DNA from: Nostoc sp. PCC 7107
Lineage (GTDB): Bacteria > Cyanobacteriota > Cyanobacteriia > Cyanobacteriales > Nostocaceae
Length of the DNA stretch: 64,000 nucleotides
Assembly: GCF_000316625.1 (NCBI RefSeq)
Contig: NC_019676.1
Span: forward strand, 2,932,501 to 2,996,500
Reading direction: 5' to 3'
In this document: positions 9,990 to 18,796 of the stretch, one piece after another
Numbering within the stretch: the stretch's first letter is position 1
How the letters are laid out: every line of letters begins with the position of its first letter
Position numbers and translations under genes: made by a program
Notes under the pieces: model-generated
What the model was told of the DNA's origin: nothing
What the model saw: only the letters and a program-made list of their open reading frames with translations
Database searches by the model: none

Positions 9990-10925
9990 ATGAGAATTTT
10001 GGTGACGGGCGGCGCTGGGTTTATTGGTTCTCATCTTATCGACCGATTAATACCTCAAGGGCATGAAGTAATTTGCTTGGATAATTTTTATACAGGGACT
10101 AAACGTAATATCTTCAAATGGATGGGAAACCCAAACTTTGAGTTGATCCGCCACGATATTACTGAACCAATTCGTTTAGAAGTCGATCAAATTTACCATT
10201 TAGCTTGTCCAGCTTCACCAGTACATTATCAGTACAACCCAGTGAAAACCGTTAAGACTAACGTCATGGGAACACTGAATATGTTGGGGTTAGCAAAGCG
10301 GGTAAAAGCAAGATTTTTGTTAGCTTCAACTAGTGAAGTTTACGGTGATCCGGAAGTTCATCCCCAAACCGAAGACTACAGAGGTAACGTTAATCCTATT
10401 GGACTACGTTCATGCTACGACGAAGGTAAACGAATTGCCGAAACTTTGGCATTTGACTACTACAGACAAAATAAAGTAGAAATTCGGGTAGCACGGATAT
10501 TTAATACTTATGGCCCACGGATGTTGGAAAACGATGGTCGGGTAGTGAGTAACTTGGTTGTCCAAGCATTACGCGGTATTCCCTTAACTGTGTACGGTGA
10601 AGGTACGCAAACACGTAGTTTCTGCTACGTATCAGACCTAGTAGAAGGACTGATGCGGTTGATGAATTGTGAATTCACTGGGCCGATAAATTTAGGTAAT
10701 CCTGACGAGTACACAATCTTGGAATTGGCGCAGGCTGTACAGAAGCAAGTAAATCCAGATGCCGAAATTAAGTTTGAACCTCTACCTTCGGATGATCCAC
10801 GCCGCCGTCGCCCTGATATTAGCAGAGCAAAAACTTGGTTAAATTGGGAACCTACCATTCCTCTGCAAGAGGGGTTAAAACTGACAATAGAGGATTTCCG
10901 CGATCGCATAAACAGCGATACCTAG
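9990..10925 (+). CDS. UDP-glucuronate decarboxylase (UDP-xylose synthase), SDR family
   Basis: An extended short-chain dehydrogenase that converts UDP-glucuronate to UDP-xylose with bound NAD. The Rossmann motif GGAGFIGSH is at residues 7-15, the catalytic Ser/Thr region is [10 protein letters not shown] (111-120) and the YxxxK pair is Y143/K147 in SCYDEGKR. The YGPRM and GEGTQTRSF motifs are typical of UXS enzymes. Its substrate would be made by the UDP-glucose dehydrogenase encoded 164 bp downstream on the same strand, so the two genes form a natural pathway for exopolysaccharide or cell-wall sugars. The general SDR call is certain, the UXS call probable. Confidence 0.88.
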   Translation: MRILVTGGAGFIGSHLIDRLIPQGHEVICLDNFYTGTKRNIFKWMGNPNFELIRHDITEPIRLEVDQIYHLACPASPVHYQYNPVKTVKTNVMGTLNMLGLAKRVKARFLLASTSEVYGDPEVHPQTEDYRGNVNPIGLRSCYDEGKRIAETLAFDYYRQNKVEIRVARIFNTYGPRMLENDGRVVSNLVVQALRGIPLTVYGEGTQTRSFCYVSDLVEGLMRLMNCEFTGPINLGNPDEYTILELAQAVQKQVNPDAEIKFEPLPSDDPRRRRPDISRAKTWLNWEPTIPLQEGLKLTIEDFRDRINSDT

Positions 10926-11089
10926 GATTGAAGCTTCACAGCAGTTGCTAAAACTGCTCTGAACTAGAGTACAAGCTAACTTTTAGCCATAGCTTGCACT
11001 GAAATGATTAGTTAATAGACGATGCGTAGATGTCATATTAACAACTTCATTTTTGCAGAATAACCCCACAAAAGCGAGGAGATAATAAA

Positions 11090-12481
11090 ATGCGTGTTTG
11101 CGTAATTGGTACTGGGTACGTTGGTTTAGTTACAGGTGCTTGCTTGGCTCACATTGGGCATGATGTAGTTTGCATAGACAACAACGAAGAAAAAGTCAAA
11201 CTGATGAAGTCTGGGCAATCGCCAATTTTCGAGCCTGGTCTTTCAGAAATCATGCAAGCTGCTATTCAATCTGGCAAAATTCAGTTTTCCACAGACCTCG
11301 CTGCTGGCGTTGCCCACGGTGAAATTCTCTTTATTGCGGTAGGTACCCCACCTTTACCCAACGGTGAAAGCGATACCCGTTATGTTGAAGCTGTAGCTCG
11401 CGGTATTGGAGCTAACCTCAATGGTGGCTATAAAGTTGTCGTTAATAAATCTACAGTACCCATTGGTTCTGGTGACTGGGTGCGAATGATTGTTTTAGAT
11501 GGAATTGCGGAACGTCAAAAAGCACTGGTACCAGCAGGTGGTGTGCCTAGCGATGACAAATTGCCAGAACTAGCCGCACATTTTGATGTTGTCAGCAACC
11601 CAGAGTTTTTGCGTGAAGGTTCGGCAGTTTTCGATACCTTTAACCCCGATCGCATTGTCTTAGGCGGTAATAGCTCGAAAGCGATCGCTATGATGCAGGA
11701 ACTTTATGCGCCAATTGTCGAGCGCAAGTTCGCGGCTGACCAATCGTTGCCACCTGTACCTATACTGGCTACAGACCTCAGTTCAGCAGAGATGATCAAA
11801 TACGCTGCTAATGCTTTCTTAGCTACCAAGATTAGTTTTATTAACGAAGTTGCTAACATTTGCGATCGCGTTGGTGCTGACGTGACTCAAGTAGCCAAAG
11901 GTATTGGTTTAGACTCCCGTATCGGTAACAAATTCTTGCAAGCCGGCATTGGCTGGGGTGGTTCTTGCTTCCCCAAAGACGTTTCAGCTTTGATTCACAC
12001 TGCTGATGATTATGGTTACGAAGCTCAATTACTCAAATCAGCCGTTAGTGTTAACGAACGCCAACGTTTAATTGCTTTGGAAAAACTTCAGCAAGTCCTG
12101 AAAATCCTCAAAGGTAAAACAGTTGGCTTGCTCGGTTTGACCTTCAAACCAGATACCGACGACTTGCGCGATGCACCTGCACTCAACTTAATTGAGCAAC
12201 TCAACCGCTTAGGAGCTAAAGTTAAAGCTTACGACCCGATTATTTCTCAAACCGGGATGCGTCATGGTCTTTCTGGCGTTTTAGTGGAAACAGATGCTGA
12301 AAGACTTGCCGATGGCTGTGATGCTTTGGTACTCGTAACCGAATGGCAACAATTTAGCCAGTTAGATTATGCCAAAATGGCACAACTGATGAACAACCCT
12401 GTAATTATCGATGGTCGTAACTTCCTCGACCCTGAAACAATGGTGAGAGCAGGTTTCCAATACGTTGGTATCGGTAGATAA
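11090..12481 (+). CDS. ugd: UDP-glucose 6-dehydrogenase
   Basis: Oxidises UDP-glucose to UDP-glucuronate with two NAD. The N-terminal Rossmann motif reads GTGYVGLVTG from residue 7; the substrate-binding lysine region is AANAFLATKISFINE; the catalytic cysteine is C293 in WGGSCFPKD; the C-terminal domain shows GLTFKPDTDDLRDAPA. The ATG has a strong GAGGAG site. Length 463 is normal. It likely supplies the neighbouring UXS enzyme. A hairpin with arms GGTGGGCAATG and CATTGCCCACC follows the stop. Confidence 0.95.
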   Translation: MRVCVIGTGYVGLVTGACLAHIGHDVVCIDNNEEKVKLMKSGQSPIFEPGLSEIMQAAIQSGKIQFSTDLAAGVAHGEILFIAVGTPPLPNGESDTRYVEAVARGIGANLNGGYKVVVNKSTVPIGSGDWVRMIVLDGIAERQKALVPAGGVPSDDKLPELAAHFDVVSNPEFLREGSAVFDTFNPDRIVLGGNSSKAIAMMQELYAPIVERKFAADQSLPPVPILATDLSSAEMIKYAANAFLATKISFINEVANICDRVGADVTQVAKGIGLDSRIGNKFLQAGIGWGGSCFPKDVSALIHTADDYGYEAQLLKSAVSVNERQRLIALEKLQQVLKILKGKTVGLLGLTFKPDTDDLRDAPALNLIEQLNRLGAKVKAYDPIISQTGMRHGLSGVLVETDAERLADGCDALVLVTEWQQFSQLDYAKMAQLMNNPVIIDGRNFLDPETMVRAGFQYVGIGR

Positions 12482-12494
12482 TTCTCCAAATTTA

Positions 12495-12554
12495 GGGTGG
12501 GCAATGCCAGTGATGTCAAAATTAGAGTCTGAGCAAATTTTGAACATTGCCCAC
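12495..12554 (+). terminator. Hairpin downstream of ugd
   Basis: Inverted arms GGTGGGCAATG (12495-12505) and CATTGCCCACC (12544-12554) enclose a loop of 38 bases just past the ugd stop. No T-tract follows, so it may act as an mRNA-end stabiliser rather than a classical terminator. Confidence 0.5.
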
Positions 12555-12615
12555 CTGATAAAACTTGCAATTAACCAACAAGTGCAAGATATAGTTTGAT
12601 ATGACCTCTATCCCA

Positions 12616-12689
12616 TCCCCTCTGTCTTGAAAAGTTTTGCGCCGGGAAACCCGGACGCGCAAACTTTTCGCTCCGATGCGGAGAGGGGA
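12616..12689. repeat. Nested palindromic element
   Basis: Three nested inverted repeats: outer TCCCCTCT/AGAGGGGA (12616-12623, 12682-12689), middle GAAAAGTTTTGCGC paired with GCGCAAACTTTTC (12629-12642, 12657-12669, one bulge) and inner CCGGG/CCCGG (12642-12646, 12650-12654) with an AAA loop. This is a stable cruciform- or hairpin-forming element, probably a dispersed repeat. It is unlike the surrounding AT-rich spacer. Confidence 0.6.
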
Positions 12690-12699
12690 ATTTTAATAT

Positions 12700-12788
12700 C
12701 TAACGCACTCTAACATTGAGAAAAATAGCAAAAGCGATCGCATCTGTGCCAAAAAATGCGATCGCTGTCTTTTTTTAACCCCAATACA
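12700..12788. repeat. 89-bp direct repeat, copy 1, containing a terminator hairpin
   Basis: This copy matches 13636-13724 at about 76 of 89 positions by hand alignment, offset 936 bases with no gaps. Its core is a hairpin built on two HIP1 octamers: arms AGCGATCGCAT (12733-12743) and ATGCGATCGCT (12756-12766), followed by a T-tract at 12769-12776, so it reads as a rho-independent terminator on the plus strand. The pair brackets the MntA/HepT genes. Confidence 0.75.
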
Positions 12789-12915
12789 GGGAGATAATTA
12801 TCATCATGCTACAATTAGCATCATTAGCTTTGGAAAAGCAAGCGATCACTCAAACTGCACTCTCCTCAGCCAGGTATTTCTTCAACAAAACCAGATAGAC
12901 ATAAATACAGCACAG

Positions 12916-13242
12916 ATGGAAACAGCTAAACAACTAGCAATTCCTCTACCAATGGATGCTATAAAAAACTTTTGTCAATGCTGGCAAATTGCTGAGTTAT
13001 CAGTATTTGGCTCAATTTTACGTGATGATTTTAACGCCGACAGCGATATAGATTTTCTATATATTCTTAAACCTAATATTCAATGGAGATTAGTTGATTT
13101 ACTTGGTGCTGAAGAGGAATTAGAAAAATTGCTTGGTCGCAAGATTGATTTAGTCAAAAAGTCGAGTATTGAGCAAAGTCACAACTGGCTACGAAAAAGA
13201 AATATTCTTTCATCATCTCAGGTAATTTATGACAGCGAATAG
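12916..13242 (+). CDS. MntA-type minimal nucleotidyltransferase antitoxin
   Basis: A 108-residue minimal nucleotidyltransferase. The active-site pattern is complete: FGSILRDDF followed by SDIDFL, giving the GS motif and the two metal-binding aspartates. MntA proteins neutralise their HEPN partner by adding AMP to a tyrosine of the toxin. The gene overlaps the following HEPN gene by 14 bp, the usual arrangement of this toxin-antitoxin class. A 31-codon ORF lies just upstream (12805-12900) and may be a leader or remnant. Confidence 0.88.
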   Translation: METAKQLAIPLPMDAIKNFCQCWQIAELSVFGSILRDDFNADSDIDFLYILKPNIQWRLVDLLGAEEELEKLLGRKIDLVKKSSIEQSHNWLRKRNILSSSQVIYDSE

Positions 13243-13576
13243 AGATTTAGAATCTCTAATTGATATACACCACTACAGCCAAAATGCGATTTTTTTTGTA
13301 TCAGCAATCACGAAAGTTGAATTTGTGGAGGATCAAAAAACAATCGCAGCAGTAATGTACGCGATCGCTGTTATGGGAGAAGCCACCAAAAGATTGTCAA
13401 AAGAATTTCGAGAACAACATTCCTATTTATCTTGGAAGGAACTTGCTGGTTTGCGCGATCGCTTAGTGCATGATTATAAAAATATCGATCTAGATATACT
13501 GTGGGATGTGGTTTCGGTAGAAATTCCCGCATTATTAGTGAGTTTAGAACCTTTGTTGCCCAAGCAGAATGAGTGA
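13229..13576 (+). CDS. HepT-type HEPN (DUF86) toxin
   Basis: A 115-residue all-helical HEPN protein of the HepT/DUF86 family, a ribonuclease-type toxin. The catalytic RX4HXY motif is intact as RDRLVHDY around residue 77; its tyrosine is the residue modified by MntA in characterised systems. Start and preceding stop overlap by 14 bp, implying coupled translation. The module sits between two direct repeats, which suggests it moved in as a unit. Confidence 0.88.
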   Translation: MTANRDLESLIDIHHYSQNAIFFVSAITKVEFVEDQKTIAAVMYAIAVMGEATKRLSKEFREQHSYLSWKELAGLRDRLVHDYKNIDLDILWDVVSVEIPALLVSLEPLLPKQNE

Positions 13577-13635
13577 TCGGATGATTTTAAACACTTCTAT
13601 GGTAGACATTAGGCAAAATTAACAGATTTTGACAA

Positions 13636-13724
13636 CTGACGCACCCTAAAATTAAGGAAAATAGCAAAAGCGATCGCATCTGTGCCAAGAAACGCGATCG
13701 CCATCAGTTTTAAACCTCAATACA
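13636..13724. repeat. 89-bp direct repeat, copy 2
   Basis: Second copy of the element at 12700-12788. The HIP1-based hairpin is preserved (GCGATCGC at 13670-13677 and 13694-13701), but the T-tract is eroded to TTTT. It lies between the convergent HepT and SLH genes and may terminate both. Confidence 0.75.
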
Positions 13725-13734
13725 CTGTATTAAA

Positions 13735-15429
13735 TTAAAAGTTGTAACCAACACCGAACAGCAAACCAACATCAGTCTGATCTAAAAAAGCAGCATTGAC
13801 AGTACCGTTAAGGGTAAAGCGATCGCCCAAAGGTACATCCACACCACCAGTTAACAACAGTCCAACGTCAGCATCATTACTAGTTTCAATGGCTACACCA
13901 GCACCAACAAAAGGAGATACCGGGAAGCGCTGCTCACCTGTAGGATTCACTGAACGAGGTAGAAAATCGAAAGTTACGGGTACTAGAACTACAGTATCGT
14001 CACCAAATACTGCGGAAGGGCGCACAGAAATGTAGTTAGTTAAACCAACCTTACTAATTACCGCAATATTTCCTTCACTTAAAGCTGAGTCTCCACCCAA
14101 ACCGATGTTCCCAGCAACTCCAATGTAGCTAGAACCACCACGAGTCGCTCTACCAGCTTCAATATTAGTAGTACCAGTTCCGCCAGGAGTAGTTTGATTG
14201 TCTCCTGGTTGTTGGCTAACATTCAAGTTAGGTGGAATCAGAACTTCATTAATAACGTGAATTACACCATTACTAGCTTGAACATTTGGTTGGATAACTC
14301 TGGCATTATTGACAGCAATCTGATTATTAGCGCTATCCACCTTGATATTCACAGATTCATCTTCCGATGTTCTCAGTTCACCAGCCTGAAGCTGACTCGC
14401 AGTTAATGAACCAGGAACCACATGATATCTGAGAATTTTCAACAACAGTTCTCTGTTTTCTGGCTGTTGTAATTGCTGTACAGTACCAGCTGGTAAAGCT
14501 GCAAAGGCCTGATCTGTAGGCGCAAAGACTGTATAAGGGCCTGGTTGTTGTAAAGTATCAGCTAAACCTGCTGTCCGTAATAAAGTAGTTAAGGTGCTAA
14601 AAGAATTATTAGACGCGGCGATGGAAACAATATCATTACCAGTTGGAGTATTACCAGTATTGCCTGCCACTATATAATTAGCCGCTGTCACATTACTAGC
14701 CAGAGCTTGTGCCTGTCCTTGTCTGACTAAGGCTTGATACAGCAAACTAGAAGCTTCAGCGCGGGTTAAAGGAACTTGGGGATTAAGTTGCTTGACATCT
14801 GGATAGTTAACCACAATGTTAGCTTGAGTTGCCGCAGCTACATTGTTAACTGCATAATCAGGAATGGCAGAAGCATCTGTGTAATAAGTGTTGAGAATAT
14901 CTGATGCAGTGCCGCTACTATTTAAATTTAAACCACTGGACAAAGCTGCGATCGCCTGAACTTTGGGAATTTGCAAATTTGGCTGAAACACATTGCCAGG
15001 ATATCCCGTCATAAATCCTGTTTCATAGGCTTCTTGAATCGCCGCAGCCGCCCAATAGTTAGCAGGTACATCTGTAAATCCACCTGAACTAATTTGCCGA
15101 ACTGGATTTTGATTAAAAGCTTTTTGAATCATCGTCGCAAATTCGGCGCGAGTAACAGCTTGGTTAGGTTTAAATGAACCATCGGGAAATCCCGAAATCA
15201 CATTTCTAGCTGCTAGTGCTTGAATAAATGGAGTCGCCCAATAGTCGGAACTTACATCAGAAAAATTACTTGTAGCAGTTGGAGATGAAGACGGTGTAGC
15301 AGATGGCGCAGGTGTAACTGATGGATCTGTAGTTTGTGCCGAAACTACTATTGGGTTAAACGTAGCGGTTGTTACGCCTAAAATCAGCAAAGTTGTATGT
15401 GCTAACGACCAACCAAATAAATTACCCAT
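13735..15429 (-). CDS. SLH x3 - fasciclin (FAS1) - outer-membrane beta-barrel-like envelope protein
   Basis: A 564-residue exported protein. The ATG at 15429 is preferred because GGAGG lies 8 nt upstream; an in-frame ATG at 15480 is upstream. Residues about 1-32 form a signal peptide ending near VSAQ, followed by a Pro/Thr/Ser linker. Three SLH repeats follow (FSDVSSDYW, FTDVPANYW, YYTDASAIPDYA), which bind cell-wall polymers. A FAS1 domain comes next (GPYTVFAPTDQAFAALP, YHVVPG, GVIHVINEVLIPP). The last 140 residues are Gly-rich alternating strands ending in GVGYNF, the terminal aromatic typical of outer-membrane barrels. It could tether outer membrane to peptidoglycan. The three-part order is unusual. 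Confidence 0.82.
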   Translation of the reverse strand: MGNLFGWSLAHTTLLILGVTTATFNPIVVSAQTTDPSVTPAPSATPSSSPTATSNFSDVSSDYWATPFIQALAARNVISGFPDGSFKPNQAVTRAEFATMIQKAFNQNPVRQISSGGFTDVPANYWAAAAIQEAYETGFMTGYPGNVFQPNLQIPKVQAIAALSSGLNLNSSGTASDILNTYYTDASAIPDYAVNNVAAATQANIVVNYPDVKQLNPQVPLTRAEASSLLYQALVRQGQAQALASNVTAANYIVAGNTGNTPTGNDIVSIAASNNSFSTLTTLLRTAGLADTLQQPGPYTVFAPTDQAFAALPAGTVQQLQQPENRELLLKILRYHVVPGSLTASQLQAGELRTSEDESVNIKVDSANNQIAVNNARVIQPNVQASNGVIHVINEVLIPPNLNVSQQPGDNQTTPGGTGTTNIEAGRATRGGSSYIGVAGNIGLGGDSALSEGNIAVISKVGLTNYISVRPSAVFGDDTVVLVPVTFDFLPRSVNPTGEQRFPVSPFVGAGVAIETSNDADVGLLLTGGVDVPLGDRFTLNGTVNAAFLDQTDVGLLFGVGYNF

Positions 15430-16184
15430 GAAAATTTCCTCCAGAACAAAGTAGCAATATGGAAAATCTAAATATTTCAAGATATGACAATTTCATCCCC
15501 TACTAAAAACCATGTATTAATCAGATAATTTACAGTGTTTTTTAGTGTTAAGAAGCTCATTTCAGTTCGTGATTTGATAATGATACTTTTTTTAAGTAAT
15601 TCTGTAATCTTCCTGCTGCATGATATTTAGTAATATTAGAAGTAGAGAATCAATAGTATATCTATAGTTAATCTTTTCAAAAATTACTGGGTTTCAACAA
15701 CTAGCTAAAAGGTTACATTTTTTAAATAAATTATCTTACTTTAGATAGTTGCCTGTTTGTGAGAATTTGCTAATTTTTTCGCCTAAAACAGCAGTTCATC
15801 TGCCATAATTAGAGTATAATTACCGTCAAGCTGCCAGCTTTTCAAGATGTATCGCAGTAGGAAAAATAGTTTTTTGGTGTGTTTTGCGAAATTTCAAAAC
15901 AAATAAAAAATCCATTTGCTGGGAATATTAGTGCAGAAGTACTTATACCAATTCTTTATGAAGCTGCATAGAATTCGATCCCCCCTAACCCCCCTTTTTT
16001 CAAGGGGGGAACCGGAATAAATCTATCAAAGTCCCCTTTTTTAAGGGGGATTTAGGGGGATCTAAATATGTGCAACTTCACATGAAATTGGTATTACAAG
16101 TACTTTTCTACCAACAAACTGCATCCTTATGTATTTTATTACCTATGATTTGGTGTCAGAAACTCGGTCTTCAGGAGGGTAAAA
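15430..16184. other. Long spacer between SLH-FAS1 gene and mlaE
   Basis: About 750 bases, AT-rich. The first 500 bases show no gene. From 15945 to 16095 it contains a MITE-like element listed separately. The start of mlaE lies 90 bases past the element, so the element may sit in its promoter region. Confidence 0.4.
15945..16095. mobile_element. MITE-like element, about 150 bp
   Basis: The ends are inverted copies of ATACCAATT(C/T)...TGAAG(C/T)TGCA: left at 15946-15968, right, as reverse complement, at 16071-16094. Inside are two C/G-rich hairpins, GATCCCCCCTAACCCCCC with CAAGGGGGG and GTCCCC with AAGGGGGATTTAGGGGGATC. No coding capacity. This composition matches dispersed non-autonomous repeats common in Nostoc-type genomes. 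Confidence 0.65.
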
Positions 16185-16958
16185 TTGCCCCCAAAACAAA
16201 ATATAGAGCAATTGTGGATTGTACGTTGTGGCGCTGCTGTGTTGCTTTTTGGCCAAGTATTACTCCATTTATTCCAAGGAAAAACTTACTATCGCAAAAT
16301 TCTGGAACACATGGTGACTGCGGGGCCTGGTTCTATTTCTCCAGTTCTGCTTGTGAGTGGTTTTGCTGGCATGATTTTTACTATTCAAACAGCCAGAGAA
16401 TTAGTCCAGTTTGGTGCTGTTAGCGCTGTGGGTGGAGCTTTTGCCTTAGCTTTTTGCCGAGAATTAGCTCCCATTTTGACAGCTAGTATTCTTGCTGGAC
16501 AAGTTGGCTCTGCTTTTGCAGCAGAATTAGGTGCAATGCGCGTCACAGAGCAAATTGATGCACTTTATATGCTCAGAACAGATCCTATAGATTATTTAGT
16601 ACTCCCTAGAGTTATAGCCTGCTGCTTAATGATGCCTTTCATGATGATTTTTGCTTTGATGATAGGTATCACTGGTGGTGTATTTGCTGCATGGCAATTC
16701 TACCAGATTGTTCCAGAAATATTTTTAGAATCAGTCAGAACTTTTTTGGAACCCTCGGATTTAATGATTATTTTGTTAAAAGGATTCATTTTTGGGACGC
16801 TAGTTGCTGTTAATGGTTGTAGTTGGGGACTAACGACTAAAGGTGGAGCGAAAGAAGTAGGAGAATCAGCCACAACAGCAGTTGTTACGACCTGGGTATC
16901 AATTTTTATGATGGATTTTGTGCTGACTGTGCTGCTATCTGGACAGCCGAATTTTTAA
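16185..16958 (+). CDS. MlaE/Ycf63-family ABC transporter permease
   Basis: A 257-residue membrane permease of the MlaE family, which in Mla/TGD-type systems moves phospholipids between membranes. Start is a TTG at 16185, supported by AGGAGG at 16173-16178. Hydrophobic segments and the conserved stretch FCRELAPILTASILAGQVGSAFAAELG, split by family-typical RVTEQIDALYML, are present. No ATPase (MlaF) or MCE (MlaD) gene is adjacent, so partners must be encoded elsewhere, as usual in cyanobacteria. A MITE-like element precedes it. Confidence 0.9.
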   Translation: MPPKQNIEQLWIVRCGAAVLLFGQVLLHLFQGKTYYRKILEHMVTAGPGSISPVLLVSGFAGMIFTIQTARELVQFGAVSAVGGAFALAFCRELAPILTASILAGQVGSAFAAELGAMRVTEQIDALYMLRTDPIDYLVLPRVIACCLMMPFMMIFALMIGITGGVFAAWQFYQIVPEIFLESVRTFLEPSDLMIILLKGFIFGTLVAVNGCSWGLTTKGGAKEVGESATTAVVTTWVSIFMMDFVLTVLLSGQPNF

Positions 16959-17113
16959 TAATTACGAAGAGATGTACTAAATATTATTACGTAAATAACT
17001 TAATACTTTTTATACATAAATTGCGAAGTTAAAAATTCTTGCCAAAATGCCATTTGATTCAGCAATCTCTAAATTTGATTGTTATATTGTATTAAATAAC
17101 TATGTAGCTGATT

Positions 17114-17845
17114 ATGGGGAAAGCTGTGCGTGATGATTTACATGGTTTAGAAATTAGCCAAAAAGAATTACAACAACTGACTAATTTACCTGTCAAATAT
17201 CAACTAGTTTTAATTACTAACCCTCTAAAAGAATTTAGTAAACAGCTTATATACAAAATGAAAGGCTCGGAAGGAGCGACAGTAGTTTTTATTAGCTTTT
17301 CTATATTTGTTTTTAGTTATCTAATTTTTGATATTATTATTAAGTTGTTCGCTAATTGGTTAACTGTTCCATCTTGGATACTATTATTAATAGTATGTTT
17401 TTTTGGGAGTGCTACAATACAGTTGGTTTTTTATTTACTGTGGCGCAACATTCGGAAAATCTTAAAAGAGAATATGACAAACTCCCTAGAAATTCTTTTA
17501 GAAGATGTTGACCGATATAATGCAGTAATTAAAGCAATAGATATTAATGACCAAATAGAAGCGGCTGGTAATCCCGACGTTAGTATTCAAAAAAGAGAAA
17601 AAGTAATTGCAGCATTACAACTTACTAGAGCAGATTTAGTCCGAGCTTTGAAAACAGAAAGAATTTTGCGAGAAAATCAGAATTTTATTATTAGCAACAC
17701 TGAGTTATTTGCCAACAATTTAGCAACTTTAACCACAATGCAAGTTACAGAAAAAGCGACGGAGCATGGGAAGTTATTAAATGAAGCTTTGCAAATTGCT
17801 TTAGATGTGCAGTATGAAATGAAAAGATTACAAAGTCAAGGTTGA
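17114..17845 (+). CDS. Two-TM protein with a cytoplasmic coiled-coil tail, unknown function
   Basis: A 243-residue protein I do not recognise. Residues about 53-75 and 88-110 are strongly hydrophobic, forming a membrane hairpin. The remaining C-terminal 130 residues are charged and helical, with heptad-like spacing (KREKVIAALQLTRADLVRALKTER). The N-terminal 50 residues are soluble. It stands alone, with spacers of about 150 bp on each side. Confidence 0.65.
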   Translation: MGKAVRDDLHGLEISQKELQQLTNLPVKYQLVLITNPLKEFSKQLIYKMKGSEGATVVFISFSIFVFSYLIFDIIIKLFANWLTVPSWILLLIVCFFGSATIQLVFYLLWRNIRKILKENMTNSLEILLEDVDRYNAVIKAIDINDQIEAAGNPDVSIQKREKVIAALQLTRADLVRALKTERILRENQNFIISNTELFANNLATLTTMQVTEKATEHGKLLNEALQIALDVQYEMKRLQSQG

Positions 17846-17986
17846 AATTTATACATAGGTGGGAAGAAACTGAATTAAACTGGTGTAGCAAATCTGCGAT
17901 CGCATCATTTTTTCTGTTTTGATTTCCCAGTGTCGCAATTCCCAGTCTAATATAAAGAAGTGTAAATTAAGCGATCGCCTACAGGC

Positions 17987-18754
17987 ATGGACTGGAAAGA
18001 AATTAGAGGTAACTGGGTACTCATTCCCAAAAATCCTATAGGTATTATCCATTTTTTGGGAGGTGCATTTGTGGCGACTGCACCCCACCTAACTTACCGT
18101 TGGTTACTCGAACAGGTAGCCAGTAAAGGATATGTTGTCATTGCCACTCCCTTTGTGAATACTTTAGATCATATAGCGATCGCCCAATCTGTTTTATTAA
18201 ACTTTGATCGCACTCTTGAACGCCTACATGACTCGGCTGTGTTGCGTAAGCTCTATCTTCCTACTTATGGTATTGGACACAGTATGGGTTGCAAACTCCA
18301 TTTGCTCATCGGTAGCTTATACCCTGTAGAAAGAGCCGGAAATATCTTAATCTCCTTTAATAACTATGCTGCTAAGGATGCTATTCCCTTAGTTGAGCAA
18401 TTAAATTCTACTTTAGCAATTGAGTTTACCCCCTCGCCCTTAGAAACCAATAAAATTGTCCAAGAAGGCTATAAAATCCGCCGGAATTTATTAATTAAAT
18501 TCAATAATGATAACCTTGACCAATCGGCAGCTTTAACCAAAATATTACAGCAACGCTTTCCCGATATGGTAACAGCACAAACCTTACCCGGAACTCATAC
18601 AACCCCTCTAGGACAAGATATCAAATGGCAAACAGGAGCTTCTTTTACTCCTTTTGATGCTTTGGGACAATGGTTTAAACAAGAGGTATACCGTGATTTG
18701 AACCAACTCAAGCGTGCTATCCTCTTATGGATGAATCCTTTATCACCACCGTAA
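17987..18754 (+). CDS. DUF1350 family protein (alpha/beta-hydrolase-like)
   Basis: A 255-residue DUF1350 protein, conserved in cyanobacteria and plastids. An alpha/beta-hydrolase fold is suggested by FLGGAFV near the N-terminus (oxyanion region) and by GIGHSMGCKLH, a GxSxG-type nucleophile elbow. A late histidine in LPGTHTTPLGQDI could complete a triad. Substrate unknown. The start ATG follows GCGATCGCCTACAGGC without a strong ribosome site. Confidence 0.82.
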   Translation: MDWKEIRGNWVLIPKNPIGIIHFLGGAFVATAPHLTYRWLLEQVASKGYVVIATPFVNTLDHIAIAQSVLLNFDRTLERLHDSAVLRKLYLPTYGIGHSMGCKLHLLIGSLYPVERAGNILISFNNYAAKDAIPLVEQLNSTLAIEFTPSPLETNKIVQEGYKIRRNLLIKFNNDNLDQSAALTKILQQRFPDMVTAQTLPGTHTTPLGQDIKWQTGASFTPFDALGQWFKQEVYRDLNQLKRAILLWMNPLSPP

Positions 18755-18796
18755 TTTTTGATGAGATAGAATAATTATTAATGATTTCGACTTTTT

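Noticed and set aside
16070-16423. Open frame of 117 codons overlapping the start of mlaE
   Set aside because: It begins inside the MITE-like element and overlaps the well-supported MlaE frame; its sequence has no protein-like pattern.
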